Source of the DNA: Saururus chinensis
Lineage: Eukaryota > Streptophyta > Magnoliopsida > Piperales > Saururaceae
Length of the DNA stretch: 64,000 bases
NCBI GenBank assembly: GCA_035235625.1
Contig: CP141140.1
Span: 54,865,351 to 54,929,350, forward strand
Direction of reading: 5' to 3'
In this document: piece after piece, positions 1 to 12,881 of the stretch
How the letters are laid out: each line of letters starts with the position of its first letter
How positions within the stretch are numbered: position 1 is the stretch's first letter
Program-made: the position numbers and the translations under genes
The notes under the pieces: model-generated
What the model saw: only the letters and a program-made list of their open reading frames with translations
Database searches by the model: none
What the model was told of the DNA's origin: nothing

Positions 1-2
1 AC

Positions 3-200
3 CAGTTTCAACACAGATTTCAGCGGATGTATGGTGTTGTCAATAATGACACCGTCTTGATAGAGAAAATAATAAAAGTTTTAAGCACAAACATAAATAC
101 CTTAGCAAGATGCGAGGAAGTGCAATTTTCTTCAAAAATGACAGAGAGTAAGCAAATACATGAAGTGCTAAGTAAAATAGCTATGCTCAGTTCATGTTGA
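3..200 (+). CDS. Partial 3' exon of an unidentified gene, cut by the window edge
   Basis: One frame is open from the left edge to a TGA at 198-200, giving 65 codons. An in-frame ATG lies at 27-29, but the reading continues upstream of it, so I treat this as a terminal exon whose 5' part lies outside the window. The peptide looks protein-like: it contains RFQRMYGVVNND and IEKIIKVLSTNINTLARCEE, amphipathic and helix-rich, and ends KIAMLSSC. I do not recognise the family. The opposite strand is also briefly open here with an acceptor-like sequence, which weakens the call. An open stretch of this length can arise by chance in AT-rich DNA. Confidence 0.33.
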   Translation, partial: QFQHRFQRMYGVVNNDTVLIEKIIKVLSTNINTLARCEEVQFSSKMTESKQIHEVLSKIAMLSSC

Positions 201-3200
201 AGTCATAAACTAAAAAGTGTGGACTCAAATATATTAATATCCTTTAGCTACTGAACAAGGACATAGTAATTAAAAAGATGGAGTGGCTTCACAAAATGAA
301 GAGCAGAGCACGTTCTACAAGCACAATCCAGAGTACTTTCAAAAAAGAAAAATCGTTGTTTAACCAGCCAGCCATATACAATATGAGCAACTCAAGTCAG
401 GATGTCCTAATCAATGAAATACAAGAGCAGAACCAGTCACAATTACATAATAAATGATTGTAGGCATAATAAGCAATAAACTCATATGAGAAGGCTAGAA
501 CGTGAGGAAAGACATTGGTAGTGGGGTCTATCTAAGTCTATCGATCACTAGGAGCAGGAGAATTTCATAGAATCACCGTAGTTTCAACTCCACCAGACCA
601 AACTCTTGCAAACACAATTAATAGTGCAAATAAGATAACTCCCGCTTGCTTTCAACACCATATAGCCACACCTGTCTGAAAATCAATATATTTATTTAAA
701 TTTCAATCATATTGATCTGTCCAATTAGATAAATACAGCACCCCCTATCCAAAATCCAAAAAAACTCGAACAGATTTATTTAACTCACACTAATTATTAC
801 AGTATATAAACTATATTTCATACAGAAAATGACCCCTCCTGTTGACATTAACAGGACACTCACCTGTTAACACTCTTTCAATAACAGTTTACAAATAATC
901 TGTCAAATGGGTTGTGGGACTAGCGAAACCTCAAAAAGGATTGCAAAAGATGGTGGGGCACCAAACATTTTGACATGTGGGCCCCTCCATTTAAGTTCAT
1001 AAGTTTCAGCTATTAAGGCTGAAACTTACAAGTAGCACTCAGGGCCCATCAATAATGCACCCAACTTAAGTAAAACTACATTGCCTTTGATAGGTCAGTC
1101 TGTCACTAACCCCACTAATTAACCGTCTTAAAATCTTTGCTAGACATAGAACTCCAGCCCCAAATTCATCAGAGTCCCCAATACCATGGTAAGAATAGGT
1201 AGGATTTGCAGAAGAAGATGCCGTTCGTTCTTCATCCACCCCCACAAAACATTGTGAATCCACCTTTTGAAAGGTTATAAGTAACTTGCTAATAACAGAA
1301 AATTTACCCCCTTCACATAATTAAATAAAATGAAATCTAGAGTCAGTAAATCCTAACTCATCCAGAAGCACGGGCTTCCAATGAAACAGTTGTTGAGCTA
1401 GGAAACTACTGGCCTTTGATGAGTAGCCCTATAATTTCCCATCAGCCTTACTCCATCATATTTACCCTCTAATTTAATGTCAACTGCAAGGCCTTTCCTC
1501 TATCCTATTGATATACTATCAATCTTGTAACATACAACCCCTCTCAAAGTTTCTGTTTGCGCTTTGTGATTTCCCTCTTTCTACTTCTAATTACTTCATT
1601 ATCTTAATTTGCTCTTCCTGTTCTTGCAACTTATTTTATCCTTTCTTCTATGTTATCTTCTCCTCCATAAATCAATTCATTCTCATCAACCTATTGATCC
1701 CCCACCATAAATGACTAACTCTAATTGTTCTCCTTTCATGACTCAATTACTGAAATATTACAAAACTATCATCACCTTGTTTTTTTTGTGTTAATCGTTT
1801 ATACAAAAAAAACTAAGCTTAAATCTGCAAAATTGAAACCCAACCATTGACCATTTAAAACCAACTCTTATTATTTTTAAAATACCAAATTTATACCTAA
1901 CATCAAATGAGGCTCATATCAATTCGTATCAGAGCTTGCCACTTGATCAAGTAGCCCATTTTAGAAAATTTTGAGACTAGGAAAACTAGCAAAAGCACTA
2001 CAGGAGCAATTAAAGGTACATATATGTATCATTGTTAAAACTTTTGTGAAATCTCAGTAACAAAAATAAATTCAGTTATCATGCCAAGCAATCGAGTGCT
2101 ATGGCTAGGGCCCAATTGATGCTATGGGAAATTTGATATTTTGAGAAAGAGTTGGTGCAAATGGTAGTTGGGTTTGATTTTGGAATTTTAACTTCAGTTG
2201 ATTTTATCGTACGAATCAAATTTATAAACAGGAAGAATAGGGACTACAAGGTAATGACAGTTTTTTCCTTTTTGATCATGGTACTATAGCATGCTGCCGT
2301 AGCAACTATAGTAACATTATGAATTATCGGGAAGTTAAGTGATGAAGGCTAGTTTAGGAGCAAAGCACTTGAGTAAATTGTCTACATATGGTGAAGGCTC
2401 AATGAGTTGACAAGAATAATTGATTTATGAAGGAGAAGTGATGACAAAAAATGGATAGAAGAAGTGGCAGAAATAAAAACAGACCATTCAAAAGAAGAAG
2501 TTGAAACAATTAGAAGCAATAGTAGCTACTAGAAGATCATGGACGGAAAATAGAAACTTTGATAGAGAAAACATATATGAAAAAATTGAAGATATAGAAG
2601 CAGAAAAAAGGAAGGTTTGAGTAAGAAATAATGGAGAAATGAGTGATGAAATAAATGAGGTGGTGGAAGAAGAATCTCATCATCAGGGCCCAATGCAGGT
2701 TTCACTAGGCCGCAGTCAGGTCAATTCAGGTTTAAATACACAAGCTTAGCCCATCCTTGTAGTAACAACAGAAATCCGCATCTTGAAAAATATACTAATA
2801 AAATTAATAAATTATTGTTTCATCTTGGAAATAGCAACATGACAACATCCATACATAGTATTACCTTGAGAGTGAAAAATTCATAATAACATCCCATTAT
2901 CCTGTTGGCACAATAAGTTTGCCCCCATTTCTTAATCCCATCCAATGCATGGCACGTTTTAGAAACTACATAAAAACTCGAATGTGAAAAGTCAATTTTT
3001 TTCCCTCTCACACACTTCTCAAGGGTGGTTTAATCAATCAATGCATAATCCTTTCTTTCTCTCATTTAATAGCAATAGTAGTTACTGAACATAAATTGAC
3101 GTGAACCTAATTAAGGTACCAATACATATAAATGAGCTACATCCAAGCAATAATGATGATATAAATCTGGACTAGTCCTAAACTTGCAAACATTAATAAT

Positions 3201-5941
3201 CTTAGAAACTAAATAAATCTGATACTTTCCCAAGTTTCCCTCCAACTAACAGCCATAAACGCATGCCAGATAATTAACATGAACTGACAAAGTACATAAG
3301 CATGGATTGGCTTCCAAGATTTGCAGCTGAGGAGAGCACAGGCCCACTGCTCAACAGGTAAGTGGTCCTGTGAATGGGTGGAACAATCAACATCTTCCAC
3401 ATGTTTCAAAGCAACGTCTAGATACAAATCAGTTATTCAAACATACATTTCATACCTTTTACTATTTATTCCAAAAGACACTTGTTTAAAATAGTAAAAA
3501 AATACTACAGGTCATTATTGTTTTTAGATATTTAGAGGAATGCCTACCAGTTTATATAACCACTAAGTTACTACTTAAATTACTCAATATTATACAGCCC
3601 AAAAGGACCAACTTATACCTATTCCAAGGTGGATTATGCAAGATAATATGAATTTTATCAATTCTCATTGGCAATCCTAGCAAAAAACAGTTTGATTTTC
3701 CTTGGAGATATGCCAACTTGCAGAAGTAACATACTTGAAAACATACATGTACTTCGGACAAACATTTTCGTAGGGAAGGCAAGCAGTCTAGATCATCTCA
3801 TTATGATTGTATGGGTTCGTCCACATGAACATCCTTCAGTTTAATTGGTAAACCACATAATCTAATTGAAGAACTGAATAAAATCAATAGTAACGAGCCA
3901 GCCTTCACTCATATCTGCCACTTCTTGTGATGTATCTTAAGAAACAAGAGACTTGCAAGCCTCTTCTCAGCAGTAGAGGGCTAAACATGTCTCAAAGCTA
4001 TTTTTTAATCAAGGTCATCACAAATCTGCCAAGCAACTTAATATATTCATCCAGAATGAAATATCAAATTTCATTGCTGCACCACATTAAACATATCATG
4101 ATAACACACAGATGCTAGCCTATACTTAATATCAATACTCTTAGTGGATTTTGCAGCAACCTAACTGTCTGAGCAAGTGAGGCCACATCCACTTCCATAA
4201 AGCTGCAGCTTTAGGTCAACCAATAACCCCTTAATTTTAGTAAAGTGCTAACTCAGCTTCTGAACTATACGCGGCCGCATACTGCAATCTCCTGCCAGCA
4301 CAAGAAGCTTCCAACAAACATGAAAATAAGAAGAATATCACAGTTTGAACATCATCAAAGCTCAATTCATTAGATTAAAATCTGCTGAATCATTTACCAA
4401 ACATATGTATTTTAATTCCTTAGAACCCATTACCAAACTAAGTACCCACTTAACTGCTTTAAAATTTAAATATCAAATCTAGTACAATAGTTTGCACATC
4501 ACATATGCTTTACAATTGTATCTACAAACTACCCCTATACTTGATGGGCTTTTTTCCTTTAATTGAAGATGTTCTTTATATATGATGAAGCGATGGTCAT
4601 ACAAACAACAGTAAAAACTTCTAAAAATTTTCAAAATAATTATGCCAGAGCTTTGCCTTAATCAAGAGGAGAATGGTGAGGATCAATTTCAACTACTTGA
4701 TAAAGATATCCTACAAGCTTGATGCAGTTAATCTTGACCATAGGTTTACAATAAATCCCAAATTTTGAATGGATCTCCAAATAATTATATCCAAGTTACA
4801 CCCTGAGCAAGATGTAAATAGAGGAACAGTTCAACTGCTTGATGAAGGGAACCTGCTAGCTTGATGTAGTTGATCTTGACCATGAGGTAATGATAAATCC
4901 CTAATTAATTGTAGAGGAAAAATCCCTTCTTTAATCAAATTTAGGGACCTAATATGCATATGCATAGTGAAAAAAGTATACAAAAAAGGCCGTAGGAACA
5001 AGAAGACATCAGATACTCTTCCATTTGCAAAAGCTGTCACCTTCTACAGTTGCATGTCCTAATCACCCTCTACCCGGCTAAGCTGGTACAAAGGTTGCAT
5101 CCTTCTGGTTAGATTAAGACATTGTATGCTATATCATCTCTTTCATGTGATATTTTCTCAGAAAAATGCTTTGATAAAATTCTGATGATTAAGAGAATTC
5201 TATTATCAATTTTTTCCATTTGATGCATGTTCACCAAACCCACATTTGACCAAGGTCTGACCAAATCATCCTACGCCTCTGAGAAGTATCAAAGAGTAGA
5301 AAACTTTCTCAAAGCTAAAACTACAAAATCTCTCAGAACCGGTATCAATAAATTAAGATGACATAATGCACCTTTCAAGTCTAAGACTAAATGGTGCAAG
5401 ATAAGTGTGCCTCAAAGCATGTTCCACCACATAGGACTAAATAGCAATCAAACACTGTGATCATAACCCTTCAAATGGCAGCACTCCACCTAAATTCCCG
5501 TTACTAACCGTTATAATAAACTAAGAATAATTTGAAAATCTACAAAAATGGAAGTAGCTCATGCGCCAAAATAGGGACCAAATTTTGTGGCTCTTCTATC
5601 AATCTCCCACTCACCCCAATGTTGAAACTTCGCTAGACCCCATAACTAGAAAACTACACAATTCCCAATCCAACTCCTCAGCATTTAGAAAAATCATAAC
5701 GATAAAGGGAATTCTTCATTTTTCATACACGAATACCCAAATTTGGACGGCAGGTCAAGGAAAGAAGAACACGAAATGCCTCTTGCTAGCAGATCGGTGA
5801 TTAAAAAAATGTAGAAGCAATTGATAATGTCATTCTGTCTCCGAGAATGAGGAAATTAGAAACAAAAAAAGAGGGAGAGGCGATAAAATGGACCTATGAA
5901 CAGGGAAATTTACCATTTTCTTTCGAATTGCAGGTTCTGGA
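201..5941. other. AT-rich stretch with no assignable gene
   Basis: No open frame here shows a recognisable domain. Short minus-strand open stretches near 1066-1263, 3300-3427 and 4970-5040 have protein-like composition and could be exons of an intron-rich gene, but I could not chain splice sites between them. The part just below 5941 is the 3' UTR side of the NDUFB3 gene. A diverged direct repeat (4679-4763 and 4822-4906) is listed separately. Confidence 0.5.
4679..4906. repeat. Diverged direct repeat of about 85 bp, two copies
   Basis: The segments at 4679-4763 and 4822-4906 share the same order of words: CAACTRCTTGATRAAG, CTTGATG, AGTT, ATCTTGACCAT and AATAAATCCC or ATAAATCCC, then AATT. 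The copies are diverged and separated by about 60 bp. No terminal structure or coding potential is visible, so the origin is unknown; an old local duplication is the simplest reading. Confidence 0.5.
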
Positions 5942-6154
5942 TCAGTGAGAGTGCGAAGTGGAGGAAGTCGGGTGGTGCTCGGAGCGGTAGAACTTGTTGT
6001 AGGCGGCCTCGCCGACGAGGTAGATGCCAAAGGCGACGATGGCGATGCCGAGTCCAGGCGTGGCTTTGCGTAGCTGGTTGCTCATCATGGGGTGCTTCCG
6101 CCATTCGTCCCTCCTCCTGAAGAACTCGCCCGTGGGTCCCAGCGGCTTCGCCAT
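5942..6154 (-). CDS. Mitochondrial complex I subunit NDUFB3 (B12), plant form
   Basis: This is a 70-residue accessory subunit of NADH:ubiquinone oxidoreductase in the membrane arm (P module) of the inner mitochondrial membrane. The N-terminus MAKPLGPTGEFFRRRDEWRK followed by HPMMSNQLRKATPG is the characteristic plant B12 sequence. Residues 35-52 (GLGIAIVAFGIYLVGEAA) form the single membrane helix. The tail is short and ends in His/Ser (HPTSSTSHSH). I chose the ATG at 6152-6154 because family proteins start MAKPLG; the frame is open a further 61 codons upstream, but that part is 5' UTR-like. The coding region has no intron. The accessory subunit is structural and has no catalytic residues. No neighbour within 6 kb looks functionally linked. 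Confidence 0.93.
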   Translation of the reverse strand: MAKPLGPTGEFFRRRDEWRKHPMMSNQLRKATPGLGIAIVAFGIYLVGEAAYNKFYRSEHHPTSSTSHSH

Positions 6155-7288
6155 GGCTGCAGCTCCTCCACCAGATGGACGACCAGAGGGCGAATTGGCC
6201 GCGTTTGAGACGCTACTGAAGAGGCGCTGCGTGCATTTAAGGAGGCTGTGAAAGGGTGCTGATGGGCCCACTAATGGGCTTGTCATCCGGTCCATTAGGA
6301 GATGCATATGTTGTCCACTAATGCATGTCCCATTCATGGGAAGCTAATTAGCCAACGTTACCATAAAGTCGCCCACCCGGCTCGGCCAACATTTGGATGC
6401 AAGATTGTTTAATTAAATTAGCATGTCTCATCATCGAAAACATCTTCTTGTGTCCTTGGTCTAGGAAATAAGTTTATCCCGAAAGGTGTATAGATTTGGG
6501 TTGGAAGGGTGCTAAGGCAGTGCTGGTTCCTTTAAGTGCAAACTTGCAACTTCCACCATTGGATTAGGAACTCTCAATAGACAAATGTCAATAATGAACT
6601 ATAAAGGGACAAATACCAACTAGCAACAGGAAAATTCATCAAGATCTCGATTGTCAAATCTCACTTATCTGCCAGTTGCCAACACGTTTGTAATAGATGC
6701 AAATGGAAGAGCAAGCTCTGCTTTTTGTTTGAGATGGAAATTAGGAATGTAATAGAAGTACAATAGCTTTAATGCAAAGATGAAGCTTATATTTGTTCTG
6801 TACAAAATCAGTTACTAGGAATTATTGGATAAATTATATGTTAGGGAGGAGTATATGCTGAAATTGAGTTTTACATATCCTTTGACAAATAGACCAAATA
6901 GAGCTGCCATCAACAAAAATAAACAACACCACAACTCTTCATAATTTCTTGCACAATACAACCTCTAGGACAAATGGAATTTCATTGATCATAACAAAGA
7001 AAATAAAAGACATTGTGTGTGAAGGCTTTGTGGACTCAAAGGAGTATCTTTGGACTAGTAACAAGGTATTAGATATTGGGCGGGTTAATGAATCAAAAGG
7101 AGGAACACTTGTCAAGAAATGGAGTGGATTTTAAGGGGAAGGAGTTCATGGGAAGAAGAGGATTGGAGTGAAAGGGGTAGGGTAGCATGGATAGCAAAGT
7201 AGATGTGCATAGTGTCCAGAATATCAAGGTGGAAGATAATTAGTAGTTGGAAGGACGTGAGTGCACACCCTACAGTACAATTGTAAAT

Positions 7289-7755
7289 CTCAGTTATGAA
7301 GATGAAATTGATTATTTAAACCTCACCACCGACAATGAATAGAGGAAAATGTGTGCGAGAGAAGGAAAGGGGGACGACATAAGGAAGAGTGGGTGTCAAG
7401 TGGAAGGATGGTATGGAAAGCAAAATAGACAAAGGCTTTCAACTATGAAGGTGATGGATGGGGGCTTATCATACAATACATTTACCAATAGAAATTGCAC
7501 CGAAGAAATTGATAGTTTAAGTAGAACAACAATGGAGAAAGCAAAGAAAAGAGCTCTTGTTGCATGCATGTCATTGATTTAGATTTGAAAATGATCATCT
7601 TAGATAATGAGTATGCAAGAGTATCAGATGATGGTAAAGCGGGATGTGCATACGGTTCTAGTTGTGAGGAGTATGATCCCAACTCAAATCTAAGTAAATG
7701 TTGGAGTTGATAAATTGGTGAGGTTTAAATAATCAATTTCATCTTCACAACTGAG
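7289..7755. repeat. Inverted repeat with 40-bp arms
   Basis: The left arm 7289-7328 and right arm 7716-7755 are reverse complements over 40 bp with a single mismatch. The shared core is GAAGATGAAATTGATTATTT followed by AAACCTCACCA. The roughly 390-bp interior holds a partial direct duplication (GAGTATGATCCCAACT near 7668 and again near 7754). A foldback or MITE-type element is possible, but I see no clear target-site duplication. Confidence 0.7.
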
Positions 7756-8084
7756 TATGATCCCAACTTAAATCTAGTTGTGAGGAGTATGTTCTCAACA
7801 TATTTGATGTAGTTGTTGGAGTTGATAATGGGGGACGCAAAGAAGACAATTTTTTCCCACACATTTATCAAAACTTGCTCGAAGGAGATCAAATTACAGG
7901 AGGGATCAACATGTCTGGCATTGAGCTGGGGGAATATCAATTTATCATCAACACACATAAACATTTTTGTGGAAACAATCAAACCAGGTATCATGAAATG
8001 TGCATAATATTTTGTTTGGCATTTTCATATACTAGTAGAGGTGTACGTACAAAATGCACGTGTTAGAATCTTATATTACTATAT

Positions 8085-9420
8085 TCAAATTGAACTTTAA
8101 ATTTAATTATATTACCCAATCCATAAATAGGAGTTCATAAATAATATTTTTGTTGTATTGGTAGTAATTTAGGACTTTTATGACAAAAATTTCAACCCCT
8201 TTTTCACTTTAATAATAGTATAAATTAGGGGTAATTTGGGATTTCTATAACAAAATCTATGCCCCCCTTCTCACTTTTATAACTTCTAAACTAATAAGTC
8301 TATGAAATCCACATGTGGCTACAAAGTTATCTTATTCGAGAAATCATTGTAATATATTTTAGGTCTTTTGAATTTTAATTTAAAATAATAAAAATCACTG
8401 CCCCCCCCCTCTAAGTATAAACTAATTAAGACTATGAAATCCATATATAGCTACAAGGTTATACTCATTGAAGAAATTATTATAATATTTTAGGTCTCTT
8501 GAATTCTAAATTAATTAAAATCCATAAATAAGAGTTCATAAATAATATTTTTGGTATGTTGGTTGTAATTTAAGACTTTTATAAGAAAAATTTTGGCCTT
8601 TTTTTCTCTTTAATAATAATTTGGATTATGGGTAATTTAGGATTTCTATGACAAAATATCTACCCTCCTCCTCACTTTTATAAGTTATAAACCAATAGAT
8701 TTATGATTAAGATCCATAAATAAGAGTTTGTAAATAATATTTTTGGTGTATTGATGGCAATTTAAGACTTTTATGACAAAAATCTCAAGTATTTTTTTCA
8801 CTTTAATAACAATATAGATATAGATTATGGGTAATTTAGGATTTCAATGACAAAATATCTACCCTCCTCCTCACTTTTATAAGTTATAAACCAATAGGTT
8901 TATGATTAAGATCCATAAATAAGAGTTTGTAAATAATATTTTTGGTGTATTGATGGAAATTTAAGACTTTTATGACAAAAATCTCAGCTATTTTTTTCAC
9001 TTTAATAACAATATAAATATAGATTATGGGTTATATAGGATTTCTATGACAAAATCTCTGCCTTTATTCTCACTTTTAAAAGTTCTAAATTAATAGGTTT
9101 ATAAAATCCATATGTGGCTACAAGGTTATACTCTTTGGAGAAATTATTATAATATTTTAGGTCTCTTGAATTCTAAACTAATTAAAAATGACAAAAATCT
9201 CTATCTCCCCCCTTCTCACTTTAATAAGTTCAAAACCAATTAGGCCTATGAAATCTAAATGTGGTTATAAAGTTCTACTTATTGAAGAAATCATTGTAAC
9301 ATTTTAGGTCTCTTGAATTCTAAATTAATTAAGAATTTCTTTCAAATGGTAATATAGGCATAGTATGACAAAAAAAACTTCGCCTCCCTTCTCACTTTAA
9401 TAATAGTATAGATGTTGTCA
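8085..9420. repeat. Tandem array, unit about 190-200 bp
   Basis: Units recur beginning ATCCATAAATAAGAGTT, followed by TAATATTTTTGGTGTATTG, a polypyrimidine run before CACTTTAATAA, then GGGTAATTTAGGATTTC and CCTCACTTTTATAAG. Unit starts lie near 8120, 8519, 8711 and 8912. The last two are about 201 bp apart and nearly identical; flanking units are more diverged. A second alternating block (GGCTACAAGGTTATACTC, TTAGGTCTCTTGAATTC) recurs near 8350, 8480, 9150 and 9300. This is a local satellite-like expansion with no coding content. Confidence 0.75.
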
Positions 9421-10799
9421 AAAGCATTGATATATAAGTGGAATTTATGTGCATATGTATAGATCAAAAGACGGAAAACTATCTCCAAGACATGTGCTTC
9501 AATAAAGGAAGTTTTAGAGCAAAAATGAATGAGCAATGAGGGAGAAGAAAATGTGGGTGATACTAGCAAATCAACAGTACACAATTCGTCATTGATATTC
9601 TTGAGAAGGTGAAATTCCTTAAATTATGAAAAGCATTTGTTCAATGGTATCTGGAAATTGTTAAATGACAGGTTTCATTATCCAACTAGACAATTGTCAA
9701 TTAGAAAATTACAAGTGTCATTTTTTTACTAGCAACTAGAAACTTCCAATTGTCACAATCTAATTGGCAATTTTTGTATCTGACTGTTCACACTTATCTA
9801 TATGTATTTTTAGCATTTAATAAAGTGACGTAACTTCCTCTCATTTTCTCATTGTAGGCATGGTGATGGAGGTATTACCCAACAACAGAATTTACAAGAT
9901 GTGTAAGAACCAAAATTTTTTGATTTCCTTAACAACAAAAGGTAAACTAATAGATACAACTCTCCAATTATACAATCCTTTTATGCATAAAAGTATCATA
10001 TGATCAATTTGGTTTTATTTTGTTTGATATTATAATTCTCTAATTTTTAAAATATGCATACATCATGTTTAAACTCAAGTTAATTTTATGAATAAAAATC
10101 AAGAGAGAATTCTTAGACATGAGTTGACTTAGGCATTTGGATTATAGTGGAGTCTTAATAATTAAATTAGATGAACTAAAGCTCCATTTTTATTTAGAAT
10201 TCAAAAGAAAAAAAAATTTATATAATATGCTTCAATGATTGTAAGTTTTATTTACTTCAATATTTTTTAATTAATAGAATTGTCCTCGTAAAGATGATGG
10301 GGAATGACTACCTACTTAGGTCAGCCTAGGCTAGTGTGAAGCTCTCATCTACTCGACATCAGAAAAAATGAATGAAGAAAGATAAAAAAAATATGATGCA
10401 AGTTGAGAAGATTTAAAAAATGTCAAGCCCTAAAAAAATTATTTAAGAAAAATATCATAACTAAGAAAAAAAACATGGACATAGTCATTTATAAACTTGC
10501 AATTCTTTTTATCTTTTTAGGATAAAATGTACATAGATTCTAACTAAAGTGAGTCAAAAATTGAGAACTTTTTCTCTACTAGGGTTTGAACAAATTTGTC
10601 TCAAATTATATAAGAGTAATCTTTCAAGATTCAAGATTAAAGATACATGAGTTAAAACATTGATGGTTTCTTCTAAAATTAACAAAAGAGAATTAAAGTG
10701 TTAAAATAAAGAAATAAAAATTGACTATCACATATAAATGAAGTTGACTAATCTAACATAAGGGATAAATGGACATAATCTATGAATGCACTTAAATTA

Positions 10800-11900
10800 T
10801 AGGAGAATTAATTGAAAATTCATCAAAAAGAGCTCAACATTGCGTGTTTAAATATTTTTATTTTATTTTAAGTTCTTGATCTCAAATTAAAGTGCTTTCA
10901 AAGGAATTCAATGTTTTGAGCATTAGAATCTATAATGATTTATTTTTTGGATGTTTCAAAAACTTTTGATTGCTGAAATAGTTTTAAAGCATATTTGTCA
11001 AAAGGAGTTTTTCAAAGTGAATCAATAATTAATATAAAACATAATTCAATAGAGTTTTAGACATAAACTTAATTGCTTATATCTTTTTTGTGTAAGAGTC
11101 ATTAAAATTATTTTTCTTAATATGGAATTCTAATGTGGTTGTTTGAATTGTGTTTTCTCAACACAAGTATGTGACTAATTTGTTAAGTGTAGAGTAAACT
11201 TACTGAAATTTGGATGTCATATGTCACAAGTACTTGAACATTTAAATAATGTGTATACTTGTTTCTTAAATTAATATCATATGGGTATGTTCTTATTTGT
11301 AATGACTACATCATATTAGATATGAGTATCTTAAGTTAAGGGGGCAGTCATTGTCAAAAGATGATGGACATGCGATATTTTTATGATTATTTTGTAAGTG
11401 TCATGTCTTGATGATTGTTTACTTAATATACTTAATTGAAGTTTTTAGTAATTGTTAATTTACTTTTTGTCTATTTGTGTGAAAAAGAAGGTGAAATGAT
11501 TAATAAAAGTTAAAGTGTTTATTTTCATGCTTATTTAGAAAGTGTTATGCAAATAATTTTGTTTGTACTTGTATAGGATAAGAACAATTTTGGTTACAAG
11601 ACTTTTCCACATTAATTCCAAGTTGCCTTAGTTAAGTATTAGTGTTATCAAGTCATATACATAAGTAAAAGTGAATACGCTATGTCCAAAAGTTATATTT
11701 TTTATTTAATTTTTAATTTTATTCCGTTTTAGCATAAAATAGTCAAATTGGGAGATTGAAAGAGTATATAAAGCATGTGTATTGTAATTGACCAATTTCG
11801 ATGATTAAAACAATGTTGAAACTTCATGTATGAGTTTAATCTTAAGAATTTACTAGATTTAGTTATGGTCAAATTGATTAACTTGAAAAATAAGAGCTTA
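10800..11900 (+). mobile_element. Possible 3' relic of a copia-type element (fossil)
   Basis: A purine-rich motif with its lead-in (AGTCAAATTGGGAGATTG, near 11742) resembles the polypurine tract that precedes the 3' LTR in SIRE-like copia elements. A similar motif (GTGAAAAAGAAGGTGAAATG) lies near 11480. No open domain or terminal repeat could be placed. The element is heavily decayed and old; the boundaries are rough. Confidence 0.25.
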
Positions 11901-12881
11901 TGTTATTATCAATCAAGGTTAAAGACAAAGTTATGTTGAAGGTAAGAAGTTAATTTGCATACACTGACATACACAATTTACATAAATTAACTTAGAATTA
12001 ATAAATTAAATAAATTTGAGAATTTCAAACTAAAATAGGTTAAAAGTGATGTGTAGCCTCCACCCTAGTTGCTACAAGGCCTGGACAGCCAGCGGCTGGG
12101 GCATTAGGCCTGGTATGCTGCAAACTGCAGCACTTCTCTCGTATGCATATAAAGTCAGTGAAACCAATGATGTGGCAGAGACTAGCAAATTTTGCCTTGA
12201 ATAATTACTCTTGTACTTGGCTGGCATCTCCTCCTACGGATCTCCCGGATCTCTTGTACAAAAATAAATCTTGCTGCACCTATCCTAGATTTATTTCTGA
12301 TACAAGTCAGGGCCAATTTAAAAAAACAAAAAAAAAAGAAGCCGTAAACCAATTTTTCACTTAACGATTTAGCATTTGATGTGAAGATTTCCACTGACAT
12401 GTGAGAAAGATCCACGCCCTTGGTGAATGCCTGAATGGGGATATTCATCTCTCTTTTCAATTTTTATTCCTACAAATTGAAATATTCAATTCTCTCACAA
12501 CCTTGATGGATCAACCCAGAGAGACACACAACATGCATTTTCACTTAGAGTCACAGTGATGATCAGGTTGGCATAATTAACGTTTTAGGAACAGGCTGAA
12601 CGGCATTATTTGCTTCCATAGAAAAGTTAACAAATGAGAAGTAGCATAACAAAAATTGCATCGTACATTGTCCAAGGTAGAATAGCCACCCACGTCTATT
12701 TCTTTGATGACCTTTTTTTTTGGCAAGATACATATGTAATGACTTATCCTAGGAAGGATCCCCACCCGATTCCTTTTCTTTTATACAAATCCTTGAAGAA
12801 TTACAATAAATCAAACAATTGGGGAAAAAAGAATATAAATATAAAAATTCAGGATAGGAATCTAAATCTCTAAACTTTTCT

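Larger units (their letters stand above)
6155..12881. other. AT-rich intergenic region with repeats
   Basis: No host gene is seen in this 6.7-kb stretch. Just upstream of NDUFB3 (6155-6260) is GC-richer DNA that fits its promoter and 5' UTR. The remainder is AT-rich, with an inverted repeat at 7289-7755, a tandem array at about 8085-9420, and a possible copia 3' relic around 10800-11900. The short open frames at 6949-7134, 7349-7582 and 7813-8066 lie in or beside the inverted repeat and show no family features. Confidence 0.6.

Noticed and set aside
5896-6251. Plus-strand and alternative-frame ORFs over NDUFB3
   Set aside because: They are Arg/Ala-rich shadows of the minus-strand NDUFB3 coding region.
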